In this document: positions 8,895-17,611 of the stretch, one piece after another
How positions within the stretch are numbered: position 1 is the first letter of the stretch
Layout: every line of letters starts with the position of its first letter
NCBI GenBank assembly: GCA_014381825.1
Contig: JACNKX010000075.1
Coordinates: forward strand, 1 to 64,000
Length of the DNA stretch: 64,000 bases
Direction: 5' to 3'
Source: Planctomycetota bacterium
GTDB lineage: Bacteria; Planctomycetota; Planctomycetia; Pirellulales; Pirellulaceae
Position numbers and translations under genes: made by a program
Notes under the pieces: generated by a model
What the model was told of the DNA's origin: nothing
The model's database searches: none
What the model saw: only the letters and a program-made list of their open reading frames with translations

Positions 8895-9680
8895 GTGACA
8901 CGAATCCTCGCCTTCTTTGGAATACTCGTCGGAGGAATTCTCTTGCTCAATTCACCGGTGCATGCGAATCCCTCCGCAGAACTTCTGGCACAAGCACAAG
9001 TCGCCGCTGCGAGCAGTGACAGCGCGACGGCTGTGCGTTTGGCCTCCGAAGCGATTCAGGCAGACGCCAAATTCGCCGCTGCGTACTACCTCCGCGGCCG
9101 CGAGCGGTTTCGGCTCGGACTTGTCGAGCAAAGTGTCGCCGATTTCGACCGTTACATCGAACTACAGCCTGCGACGGCTTCAAGACAGTGGGAACGTGGC
9201 ATCTCTTGCTACTACGCAAAGCAGTTCGAAAAAGGTGCGAAGCAGTTCGAGCTGTATCAGACGTACCACGACAACGATGTCGAGAACTCCGTCTGGCGAT
9301 ACCTTTGCATGGTACCCCACGATGGTGTGAAGAAAGCCCGCTCGACAATCCTTCCGATCCGAGACGACCGCCGCGTTCCGATGATGCAAGTTTATGAGTT
9401 GTATCGCGGAAACCTGAAGCCTGACGAAGTCCTTGCCGCATGCAAACGAGATACTCCTGATGCCGAGACACTGGCCGGTCGATTGTTTTACGCCCATCTT
9501 TATCTCGGGCTGTATTACGAAGTCGCCGGCGAAGAGGCACTCGCCGAGAAATACATCTTGCTTGCTGCGGACAAGAAGTTGGCCGAAAATCCAGACATCA
9601 ACAGCTACATGTGGGACGTGGCGCGAATCCACGCGGGTCTCATGAAGAAGCCACTCAAGCAAGAGAAGCCTGCCCGCTGA
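8895..9680 (+). CDS. exported TPR-repeat protein
   Basis: A TPR protein. GTG at 8895 is preferred because GGAAAGG lies eight bases upstream and it gives a clean signal peptide (TRILAFFGILVGGILLL, cleavage after VHA). ATG 8856 and longer starts are possible. TPR-like helical pairs occupy roughly residues 25-125 (AAASSDSATAVRLASEAIQA; FAAAYYLRGRERFRLG; ADFDRYIELQP). The C-terminal half continues helical with a conserved-looking GRLFYAHLYLGLYYEVAGEE, as in planctomycete lipoprotein NlpI-like proteins. Likely periplasmic scaffold; partner unknown. The next gene starts 10 bases downstream, so they probably form an operon. Confidence 0.8.
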   Translation: MTRILAFFGILVGGILLLNSPVHANPSAELLAQAQVAAASSDSATAVRLASEAIQADAKFAAAYYLRGRERFRLGLVEQSVADFDRYIELQPATASRQWERGISCYYAKQFEKGAKQFELYQTYHDNDVENSVWRYLCMVPHDGVKKARSTILPIRDDRRVPMMQVYELYRGNLKPDEVLAACKRDTPDAETLAGRLFYAHLYLGLYYEVAGEEALAEKYILLAADKKLAENPDINSYMWDVARIHAGLMKKPLKQEKPAR

Positions 9681-9690
9681 GAACTGCCCG

Positions 9691-10137
9691 ATGAATAAAC
9701 CAGTGCCCGAACTCATCGATCCCGCCCAGGTTACTGAACTCGCTAAGGGCGTCGTCCTGCGAGATCGATTTCCCTACTTAGCCACAATCGACAGTGACCA
9801 ACCTCGCGTCCGGCCCGTGTCCCCAGTGCGAACGGATGGCTTCACGGTCTATGTCGCGAACCTCCGCTCGTACCACAAGACAGCCGAGATCGAAGCAAAC
9901 CCAAAAGTCGAACTCTGCTATCTCGACGAAGGACACGATCAAGTGCGGATCACGGGCATCGCTGAAACCGTCATCGATCGCAGCGTGCTCCAAGAACTCT
10001 GGGACGCGAATCCCCTAATGCGACAGTATTTGGGATCGCTCGATAACCCCCAGCTAATCGTCTACCGGATCGTCCCATCGCAAGTCCGCTTCATGCGCGA
10101 ATGGGCACTCGAATATCACGATGTGTCGTTGGAGTAA
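9691..10137 (+). CDS. pyridoxamine 5'-phosphate oxidase-like FMN-binding protein
   Basis: A 148-residue split-barrel flavin protein. FPYLATIDSDQPRVRPVSPV, then TVYVANLRSYHKTAEIEANP and VELCYLDEGHDQVRITG, follow the PNPOx-like pattern in which the first beta strands bind FMN phosphate and the K-T-x-x-I-x-x-N-P helix is typical. Length and motif order fit the general-stress or unknown subgroup rather than true PdxH, which is longer. Cytoplasmic oxidoreductase or flavin/heme binder; substrate not predictable. It starts 10 bases after the TPR gene stop. Confidence 0.85.
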   Translation: MNKPVPELIDPAQVTELAKGVVLRDRFPYLATIDSDQPRVRPVSPVRTDGFTVYVANLRSYHKTAEIEANPKVELCYLDEGHDQVRITGIAETVIDRSVLQELWDANPLMRQYLGSLDNPQLIVYRIVPSQVRFMREWALEYHDVSLE

Positions 10138-10164
10138 GCTCACGCGTTCGTTTAACTCGATCGA

Positions 10165-11406
10165 CTAACGTATGCAGTACAGCACGCGGTCAGAGCGGAT
10201 CAATAGCTCATTGCCACTGGGCGTGATCGATGAACGAAAGATCTCATCGTCTCCAACCGCCATTTGATTCACCGCGGTCACTTCGAGTTTCTTTCCAGGT
10301 TTCAACACAAATGCATCGCCCGCTTCGTTAGGAATGTAGATGAGCCCGTTCGCAGAGATCGGTGATGCGGAAAAGTTACCGTCGAGTCGAGTCTTGTCTA
10401 ATTCCGTTCCAGTCGCCGCGTCGTAACAAGTTGCCAAACCGGGTCGCAAGCTGACCACAACAAGATAGTCGCCGACGACAATAGGGGAGGGGAGGTCGCG
10501 CCCCGCTTTGCGTGACGTCCGCCAAACTTCGTGCGTGGCGTTCACGATCCCGCTGCCTCCTGTTCGCATCGCGAACATATCTCCTGGGCGTCCACTCACG
10601 GCGATCAAAATATCTTCGTGACGAGTAACCGTTGGCGTTCCGCGGCCACGATCTCCTTTACAGAACCACAGTTGTTCGCCGGTTGCCGGATCGTACGCAG
10701 TAACGCCCTGCTCACCGTTCACAACGACCTCCGTTCGTTCCGGGCCGTCCACCAACAGTGGCGTCGACCAGCCTCTCAAACGATCGCGAGGCGTCTCCCA
10801 AGTCGTTTTGCCGGTTCGCTTGTCGAGACCGATAATCGAAGACTTGCCTTCCGCATCACAGTTTTGAATCACCAGATCGCCGAAGATGATCGGTGATGCA
10901 GCCGTTCCCCAAGGCCCTTTGAACAAGCCCAGATCACGAGACCAAAGCTTCTTGCCGGCCAAGTCATAAGCATGAATCCCGCCGCGTCCAAAGAACGCGA
11001 TGAGGACTTCACCGTCAGTTGCACAAGTTGCTGACGCGAACATGTTCATAGGATGTGTTCGCTCGGGCTCGCCGGTCCAAGCATTGTCCTGCCACAGCAA
11101 TTCGCCAGTCGCCCGATCGAGTCCCATGACGATGCGGGTGCCCCCGGCATCGTCGGCGGCAGTAAGAAAGATTTTGTCTTCCCAAACCACGGGTGACGAT
11201 TGACCTTGCCCTGGCAGTTGGACCATCCAACGAACATTGGAGTCGTTCCACTTCACGGGCAAATCAATCGCTTGGCTTGCTCCCGTTCCGAACGGCCCTC
11301 TCCAACCGGGCCAATTCGTCTCGCCGCGCAACGAACAGAAACTTCCTAGTGAAAGGACCATAACGGAGACGATGAAGCGGAGCGTGCGACAATGCATGAG
11401 CGACAT
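10165..11406 (-). CDS. exported PQQ-like beta-propeller protein
   Basis: A 413-residue propeller with repeated blades of the form G-x-x-x-A-x-D-x-x-T-G-x-x-L-W (for example GLDRATGELLWQDNAW, GLDKRTGKTTWETP, AYDPATGEQLWFC). It has a signal peptide ending near LRGE and WPGWRGPFGTGAS at the N-terminus, a signature of the planctomycete outer-membrane-protein-assembly-BamB-like/PQQ-repeat family. No catalytic residues of quinoprotein dehydrogenases are evident, so it may be a binding or scaffold protein. ATG 11406 is given; ATG 11397 has a better-spaced AGGA. It lies 31 bases after larE on the same strand. Confidence 0.88.
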   Translation of the reverse strand: MSLMHCRTLRFIVSVMVLSLGSFCSLRGETNWPGWRGPFGTGASQAIDLPVKWNDSNVRWMVQLPGQGQSSPVVWEDKIFLTAADDAGGTRIVMGLDRATGELLWQDNAWTGEPERTHPMNMFASATCATDGEVLIAFFGRGGIHAYDLAGKKLWSRDLGLFKGPWGTAASPIIFGDLVIQNCDAEGKSSIIGLDKRTGKTTWETPRDRLRGWSTPLLVDGPERTEVVVNGEQGVTAYDPATGEQLWFCKGDRGRGTPTVTRHEDILIAVSGRPGDMFAMRTGGSGIVNATHEVWRTSRKAGRDLPSPIVVGDYLVVVSLRPGLATCYDAATGTELDKTRLDGNFSASPISANGLIYIPNEAGDAFVLKPGKKLEVTAVNQMAVGDDEIFRSSITPSGNELLIRSDRVLYCIR

Positions 11407-11437
11407 CCTGGTTAAGCGGTGGGAAGATATTGGCGGG

Positions 11438-12283
11438 CTACGGTAACTTCGCCGGGGAAGCAGTGGACGTCAGTTGCACTAACGAGTTCAAACTCCCGGA
11501 ACGAAATCCTTCTATGTCGATTGTAACGAACTTGAAACCGAATTGCCGCAATTGTTCGGCAAGCTGAGAGCGAATTTCGTCTGGAATAAGCTTGGCGATT
11601 TCGTCGGCAGGCACTTCGATTCTTGCTAAGTCACCTCGATGATACCGCACACGTACGTTGCGAAATCCTTGCTCGCGCAACAGTCGTTCTGATCGATCGA
11701 TCATTCGAAGGCGCTCCGGCGTCACTTCTTCCTCGTACGCAACTCGGCTCGAAAGGCACGGTGTTGCCGGCTTGTCCCACACCGGCAGCCTCCAATGCTC
11801 CGCTAGCGCTCGGACGTCGTTTTTCGTAAAGCCGCATTCGGCAAGCGGGCTGCGGACATCATGTTCGGTAGCAGCCTTCATTCCGGGGCGATAGTCACTC
11901 GCATCATCGACGTTCGCGCCGTTGAGTACGACATTGACGCCTAGCCGTTCCGTCAGCCCGTCCAACTGTCCATAGAGTTCCGTCTTGCAATGATAACACC
12001 GGTCTGGAGCATTCTGAGTGTACCTTGGTTCGGCAAACTCGTCCGTCGAAATAATGATATGCCGGATGCCGATTTGTGCTGCCAATGATTCGGCCTCCTC
12101 CAATTCTCCTGAGGCTAAACTCGCACTCGTCCCCGTCACGGCGACCGCGTTTTCGCCTAGGGCCAACTGCGCGGCGTTCGCAACGACGGTGCTGTCCACC
12201 CCCGCCGAAAACGCGACGGCGGCACTCCCGAACGAGCGAATAAGTTCCAACAACTGCTCCCGCTTTATGGCAACTGGCGACAT
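11438..12283 (-). CDS. larE: LarE-family ATP-dependent sacrificial sulfur transferase
   Basis: A 281-residue LarE-like enzyme of the PP-loop superfamily. LarE adenylates a pyridinium dicarboxylate mononucleotide and donates sulfur to build the nickel-pincer cofactor. Visible features are the PP-loop S-A-G-V-D-S (26-31), PDRCYHCK with Cys96 and Cys99, NGANVDDASDYRPG, and PATPCLSSRV with Cys176. Cys176 is the sacrificial cysteine position in the Lactobacillus enzyme. No larA, larB or larC lies in the window, so the actual client is unknown. It is followed on the same strand by the PQQ-like propeller gene. Confidence 0.92.
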   Translation of the reverse strand: MSPVAIKREQLLELIRSFGSAAVAFSAGVDSTVVANAAQLALGENAVAVTGTSASLASGELEEAESLAAQIGIRHIIISTDEFAEPRYTQNAPDRCYHCKTELYGQLDGLTERLGVNVVLNGANVDDASDYRPGMKAATEHDVRSPLAECGFTKNDVRALAEHWRLPVWDKPATPCLSSRVAYEEEVTPERLRMIDRSERLLREQGFRNVRVRYHRGDLARIEVPADEIAKLIPDEIRSQLAEQLRQFGFKFVTIDIEGFRSGSLNSLVQLTSTASPAKLP

Positions 12284-12526
12284 TGAAACTCTTAACCGCC
12301 CAAAAGGAAAAAGGTGTGTTCCGTTGTTTTTGTAAGTAGCAAGAACTCATCCAACATATTGCATTGGACGGCCTCAGGGAAGTTGACTGCAAATGGCATC
12401 CGCGTCTTATCTTCTCGTTCTGCGGCAGCCAAGCCCGAAGTGGGAGTATCACATTATGATAGGATAGGCAGGCGATGGCGACTTACAAGTTCGAGACAGC
12501 AAACATGCCACAGGAGCCCCTCGACC

Positions 12527-13441
12527 ATGAGTTCTCGTCAAACAATCCACTGGCGCAACACGCTCACCTTAGACGCATCGAGAAAGGTCGTTGCTGGCGA
12601 CGTGCAGGCATTACGGCGGGCCATTGCTCGCGGTGCGGACTTACGAGTCTATTCCGAGTTCCGACACAATGAGCATATCGACACCAGTTCGAATAACGAC
12701 GATCTTATCCAGGAAACGATGGACATGCGGGCGACGTATCTCGTCGACGAGTGTTGGTGCGCTGGGGCCACCACGTTACGCCAGCCGGTTGCGTTGCCAA
12801 GCGGTTTTGGGCCACGGCCTTCGCTATCGCTGTTTCTTTACAACGAGGATGGTAGCCAGGCGATTGCTCGACCGTTTCTCGACGGAGTTCCGGCTGCAGA
12901 TAACCTAGGTCCCTCTCGGTCGAGCGATCACAGCGATATGCCAAAGTATCATGAACAGAATCGATGGGACGATCAGACCAATGCTCCATCGAGTAACTTC
13001 ATTTACGACTTCGATACGTTACGCTACTTCGTGCGCGACGACTGGCAATTGGCGTTGTACCATTCCAGTTCCGGTGAGGTCCTTGCCGGCTCGCACGATC
13101 TCCTAGCTCAAGCCTTCTCCCAGGGCGTCGAATGGAAGATTTCCGTCAAGGGACTGTGCGCCGATCTGGCCGAACCGGAGACAGACGCTTTGCCGCACGA
13201 GGTGTTCATCCAAGCTGGTTCGTGTTACTTGTATACTGGCGAGCGTTTGATGATCGCCGCCTCACATCCTCTACTCCGAGTTCGCCCAGCAGTCCCGCTG
13301 CGATACGCATCTGGCAATTGGGATTACGCTTGGCTCGTTGCTCGCAGCGACGGTCGTGTCTCGCGACTTGTCTATGATCCGTATACCCTGCAGCCGACAG
13401 AATCTTCAGGAAAGTACGAAGTCAAATGGTTCTATCGCTAA
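12527..13441 (+). CDS. hypothetical protein
   Basis: A protein of 304 residues from ATG 12527 (MSSRQTIHWRNTLTLDASRK), chosen because AGGAG lies ten bases upstream and upstream in-frame sequence looks non-coding. It is soluble in appearance with no signal or membrane segment. The sequence includes ATYLVDECWCAGATTLRQPV and a C-terminal Trp/Tyr-rich part (SGNWDYAWLVARSDGRVSRL). I do not recognise the family. Its stop overlaps the start of the sialidase-like gene by 16 bases, so the two could be translationally coupled, though a later start for the sialidase is possible. Confidence 0.65.
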   Translation: MSSRQTIHWRNTLTLDASRKVVAGDVQALRRAIARGADLRVYSEFRHNEHIDTSSNNDDLIQETMDMRATYLVDECWCAGATTLRQPVALPSGFGPRPSLSLFLYNEDGSQAIARPFLDGVPAADNLGPSRSSDHSDMPKYHEQNRWDDQTNAPSSNFIYDFDTLRYFVRDDWQLALYHSSSGEVLAGSHDLLAQAFSQGVEWKISVKGLCADLAEPETDALPHEVFIQAGSCYLYTGERLMIAASHPLLRVRPAVPLRYASGNWDYAWLVARSDGRVSRLVYDPYTLQPTESSGKYEVKWFYR

Positions 13442-14703
13442 ACTCGCAGAGTTCTCGATCACTCACTGGTATGTCGATCGTTCTTCGGATGGGGCTGATG
13501 GGCTGGTTGATCGCTGCTAGTCTGACGGATGCCGTTCGCGCGACCGAGCCTCCGGTCGAGTTTCAAGTCGAGCTCGATGTCGCTCTCCAGGAACTGAGTC
13601 CCGACTATTGCTGGTTTCATCCTCGCGTTGCCTCGGTGCCTGAATTGGGAACGGACGGTAATCCTCTTGTCGTACTCACGCTTCAAAAGCACCTCGGGGC
13701 GAGCGACCACTACTCTGGCCTGTACTACATGACCTCCAAAGACCTCGGACAAACCTGGACGAAACCCGTACTGCCGAAGCAACTCGAGTGGCGACAAGGA
13801 GAAGATCTTGAAACGGTTGGGGTCTGCGATGTGACTCCTGGCTGGCACGCAAGAAGCGAACGCATTCTCGCCATCGGGACTCAGCTTCGTTACAACGAGG
13901 CGGGGGTTCAGTTAATGGACAAGTCGAGATCGTATGACGCCGCCTATTCCGTCTACGATCCGAAGACCGACGCGTGGACATCATGGAGGATGCTCGGCAT
14001 GCCGATGGGAAACGACGGCCAGTTTCATCATATTGCACCCGGCTGCGTTCAGTGGCTTGTTCAAGACGACGGCTCGATACTACTCCCGCTCTATTATCAG
14101 GGCCCAGACGGAGGTTCTTATTCGGTAACGGTCGTTCACGCGTCCTTCGACGGTACGACGATGAAGTATATGAGGCACGGCGATGAGTTGCGTCTGAACG
14201 AAGTCCGTGGCCTGGTTGAACCTTCGCTAACTCGATTTGAAGGGAAGTATTACCTCACGTTGAGAAACGACGTTCGTGGCTACGTCACTTCCAGTGATGA
14301 CGGATTGCATTTCGAAGCGATCAAGCCATGGACGTTCGATGATGGCAGCGAATTGGGAAGCTATAACACACAACAGCATTGGGTCACGCACAGTGACGGC
14401 CTCTTCCTCTCGTACACCAGACGCGGTGCCAATAACGACCATATCGTTCGCAACCGAGCTCCGCTTTTTGTCGCCCGCGTCGATGTAGAGCAAATGACGG
14501 TTTTGCGAGCCACGGAAAAAGTACTGATACCGGAGCGTGGAGTGATGTTGGGAAACTTCGGAGTCGCCACAGTCAACCGGCATGAATCGTGGGTGACCGA
14601 CTCCGAGTTTATTACCGATGGCAAGTCGCATCAGCGTGGCGCCGACGGCAGCACATTTATCGCCAGGCTTAAATGGAGCCAGCCGAACCATCGGGCTAAG
14701 TAG
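13426..14703 (+). CDS. secreted sialidase-like (BNR repeat) protein
   Basis: A 425-residue six-bladed propeller of the exo-alpha-sialidase superfamily. SKDLGQTWTKPVLP is an Asp-box (S-x-D-x-G-x-x-W) and SSDDGLHFE is a second, degenerate one. HPRVASVPELG and LVEPSLTRFEGKYYLTLRND are typical for planctomycete sialidase-like proteins. A hydrophobic stretch (VLRMGLMGWLIAASLTDAVRA) acts as signal peptide. Start ATG 13426 overlaps the preceding gene; ATG 13471 is an equally good signal-peptide start. The Arg triad of true sialidases cannot be confirmed by eye, so the substrate could be another glycan. Confidence 0.82.
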   Translation: MVLSLNSQSSRSLTGMSIVLRMGLMGWLIAASLTDAVRATEPPVEFQVELDVALQELSPDYCWFHPRVASVPELGTDGNPLVVLTLQKHLGASDHYSGLYYMTSKDLGQTWTKPVLPKQLEWRQGEDLETVGVCDVTPGWHARSERILAIGTQLRYNEAGVQLMDKSRSYDAAYSVYDPKTDAWTSWRMLGMPMGNDGQFHHIAPGCVQWLVQDDGSILLPLYYQGPDGGSYSVTVVHASFDGTTMKYMRHGDELRLNEVRGLVEPSLTRFEGKYYLTLRNDVRGYVTSSDDGLHFEAIKPWTFDDGSELGSYNTQQHWVTHSDGLFLSYTRRGANNDHIVRNRAPLFVARVDVEQMTVLRATEKVLIPERGVMLGNFGVATVNRHESWVTDSEFITDGKSHQRGADGSTFIARLKWSQPNHRAK

Positions 14704-14795
14704 CGCAACGCATGGCAATGTATGAGCGATCGATGGGCAGCGGTTTCTCAGGACGTTTCGCGGTCGGCTCAGGGTAGTCCGCCGTGCCATCGTTA

Positions 14796-15653
14796 TTACT
14801 CTTTGCGTTGGTTCCCGGCAAAGATGAATGGTTGCTGCCCAGTGATACTTGCGGTGGTGATCGTAGGGCACCAGTACTTTTCAACATGAGTAATGATGGC
14901 GTCGAGACCCGCGAAGTGCTTTCCAGGGTCACGATGATAGGAATCGGTAAGGTCGCGACAGAGTACAACGTTCTTTCCGAGGTACGCCATTTGACGAATC
15001 CCGAACGGGCGGCCTAGGACGCAGCGGTTTGTATGCACTCCCATCACGATGACGTTGTCGATGCTTCGCTGTTCAACCAGATTATAGATCTCCTGGCCAT
15101 CGTCGCTGACCGCGTCCTCGTCGTGGATTTTCAGGGCCACGATTTGGCTGGTCCAAACGCGCTTGTCGGGACCACACGGTTCCGCCAAATCGCAGGAACA
15201 GCCCGCTCGCTCGAATTTTTCGGCTAGCTGCCCTTCTCGTTCAGGGTTGAAGTAGTTCCATTGGAACTTGACGTCCGTTTTGACCTCAGGGGCGGACTGC
15301 GCCCGCGTGCGAGCCGCCGTTCCTTGGTAAGTCTCCATGCAGCCACTCGGAGCGTGGACGATCAGCACTCCTTTGCGCCGAGCTGCTTCAAGCACTTCAT
15401 TCATGCTGGGGGCCATCTCGACGACTCGTTCCGCAGCGGACTTACAATGGTGGTCGTTCCACATGTCCACCACAATGATGGCCGTCTGCTCTGGTTCCCA
15501 GGTGACCTCTTGACTGACGACACGAAACCCTTGCCGGTCGTCTGCAACACGTTTTCGTTGTTGCAAGATCCAACTGTCATCAGACTTCGCCGCTACTCCG
15601 CTCAACAGAATTGCCGTAAGACAACCAAACACGGGAACAAGACGCAAAATCAT
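14796..15653 (-). CDS. exported isochorismatase-like cysteine hydrolase
   Basis: A 285-residue protein. ATG 15653 has GGGAG seven bases upstream and starts a signal peptide (MILRLVPVFGCLTAILLSG). The body is an isochorismatase-fold hydrolase: TAIIVVDMWNDHH carries the catalytic Asp, ARRKGVLIVHAPSG the middle strand, and VIVMGVHTNRCVLGR the nucleophile Cys. Family members hydrolyse amides or vinyl ethers such as nicotinamide, ureidoacrylate or isochorismate; export of this type is common in planctomycetes. It is last in a minus-strand run after the DUF1501 and selenoprotein genes, 72 bases downstream of the latter. Confidence 0.88.
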   Translation of the reverse strand: MILRLVPVFGCLTAILLSGVAAKSDDSWILQQRKRVADDRQGFRVVSQEVTWEPEQTAIIVVDMWNDHHCKSAAERVVEMAPSMNEVLEAARRKGVLIVHAPSGCMETYQGTAARTRAQSAPEVKTDVKFQWNYFNPEREGQLAEKFERAGCSCDLAEPCGPDKRVWTSQIVALKIHDEDAVSDDGQEIYNLVEQRSIDNVIVMGVHTNRCVLGRPFGIRQMAYLGKNVVLCRDLTDSYHRDPGKHFAGLDAIITHVEKYWCPTITTASITGQQPFIFAGNQRKE

Positions 15654-15725
15654 AGTTGTCTCCCAGAGCGATCTCGCCAAAACTCACGCGATGCTGCGAT
15701 TATAGCAACGTGAACGACCGTTCGG

Positions 15726-17504
15726 CTATTCGGCGGTCGGGCGTTTTGCTCGCTGATCTCCCGATGACCTACGATCGTCGGGGCGATTACCCGGCGCACC
15801 ATCGCGGGAAAATCGCTGAAAGCGTGCAGCGAGTTCCTGCAACTCCTTCTTGTCGATGACGCCATCGCCGTTGGTATCCATGCGATCCCATCGCTGCAGC
15901 ATTTGCGCTGGAACCTCCGACTTGGAAACCTTACCGTCGCCGTTAGCGTCCATTCGTACCAGCATCTCTGCCGGATTGGGCCGCCGGCCGCCACCTGATC
16001 TACCGAAACCGCGAGGTGGTCCAGCGAATCGTCCGCCACGTTCACGAGCCGGCGACGCGGACGAGTTTTCGGAATCCGCTGATTGAGTTGTCTGGGCCTC
16101 GATCGCATCAATCAACTCACGAAATGAAACGACGCCATCTTTATCGGCATCCGAGTCGACAGGTGCGTTCTTGACGCGAGTCCACTCGCTCTTGTTAAGC
16201 TTGCCGTCCTCGTTTGCGTCGTGTTCACGAAGAATTCTGACGGCAGCCTTCAAACTTCTGCTTCGCCTCACGGCGTCTTCACCGGTGGAACTAGAACGCG
16301 CTGTCGACTCGCCGCTGGGTCGTCCGGCGAAGCCGCTGGGAGAACGGCCACCGCCACGCCGTGAACCGCCATCACGATCGCGTTGGAGTGTGACCAGATA
16401 ATGCTGCGTGACCGGCTTACAGAATGTCTCCGCATCATCGCAAGCAAAGTACTTGACCGTCAATTTGATCGGATCTTTCGATTCTCCGGACAACTCGACG
16501 AGGAACTCGCGTGGATCGGCATCCGCCTTCTCTCCGACCGTGGGACCATTACCCTTGAGCGGCGTAATTTCTACTCCCGTTGGCGCGTTGATTTCGTAAG
16601 CGACAGGAGCGACTTGATTGTTCCAATGAACTTCATACAGCGGATCAAGGAAGAAACCGAGGTAGAGTTTTCCTTCGCCCACTTTGAAATACTGCGAATC
16701 AACTTCTGCACGCAGCTTCACGTACAGCGGCTCTGCGCGAGGGAGATCGCCAGCCACTGCCAACGGAGACAAGGACAAACCCGTTGACGGTCGCACTTCG
16801 ATCGGCGTCATCCCTCCTGGCAGTTGCAGCCGCGCGACGATACCTTTTGGCGCCGTCTTCGGCGCTTCAAGCCGCTTCATCCCGACGTCCTCAATCGAGG
16901 TTGGATTCTCGACCTCTCCGACAAGCTCCTCGAGATCGGCCCGCAACTCGTCGGGGCGACTCCAACGACGGGCTTGAATCACTTTGCCGTCAGGGCCAAT
17001 GACGAACTCGGAATTCGGCGCATCGCCCAAAGCGTGCTTCGCGTCGTTGGTCATCGTGTCGCAAAGCCAAGTGAATCGCGAGCCAATCTTCTGTTTCGCT
17101 TCCGCAACATGCATCAACCGCTCCTGAAGCGTGAACGGAGGGATGTACCCGTTCGTTTCCGGATGAGCGAGGGCTTTGTAGATGTAATAGAATTGGACAC
17201 CCTTTGCTGAGAAATCTCGTTGGACTGTCTCCAAACTGGGGACATTTCGCAGGAAGGGCGGTCAGGTCAAACAGCCGAATACCAACACGGAATACTGCCC
17301 GCGGAGACTGGTCGTCGAAATCTCTTCGCCGCTATCGTCGTACAGCGTGATGTCTGGCAGTGTCGTCCCAATCTTAGGCAGGTTTCCGCCTGCTCCGCGG
17401 CTGGCCCCAGGACCACCACGAGAATTTCCCCTTGGTTGAGCAATCGCGTTGCTGGCGAGAACGGTCGAAATTCCAACGACTAGTGTTAATCCGATCCGCA
17501 ACAC
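15726..17504 (-). CDS. selenoprotein: deiodinase-like thioredoxin-fold domain with EF-hands (UGA = Sec81)
   Basis: Best read as one 592-residue protein through an in-frame TGA at 17262-17264. GTG 17504 has AGGAG seven bases upstream and gives a signal peptide (RIGLTLVVGISTVLASNAIAQ). Residues ~45-195 match the iodothyronine deiodinase family: VFGCLT-U-PPF around Sec81, then YIYKALAHPE with the conserved His, LQERL, WLCDTMTND and FVIGPDGKV, in family order. Residues ~220-375 are a DsbD-N/DUF-like beta domain ending CDDAETFCKPVTQHY. The C-terminus has four EF-hand loops near 429, 450, 519 and 543 (for example DANGDGKVSKSE). A SECIS-like hairpin follows the TGA at 17226-17244. Ordinary gene calling would give two pieces, 17262-17504 and ~15726-17234. 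Likely periplasmic redox or dehalogenase-type enzyme; true substrate unknown. Confidence 0.85.
17226..17244 (-). promoter_or_regulatory. bacterial SECIS-like hairpin
   Basis: Transcribed strand reads TGTCCCCAGTTTGGAGACA. TGTC pairs with GACA and CC with GG around one C/A mismatch, leaving an apical loop AGTTT with G in its second position. The stem begins 17 bases after the TGA. Bacterial SECIS elements are short stem-loops ~16-37 bases downstream with a G in the first two loop positions, so this fits. Pairing was judged by eye. Confidence 0.65.
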
Positions 17505-17611
17505 GTGAAGTCTCCTGCTTTTTTGGTGCCTTGCTCCAACGTAGTTATTCAACACCGCGAGGGAACGACGGTTTCGCGACGATGAGTTATTTGACGCGAA
17601 AAACTAACCAG

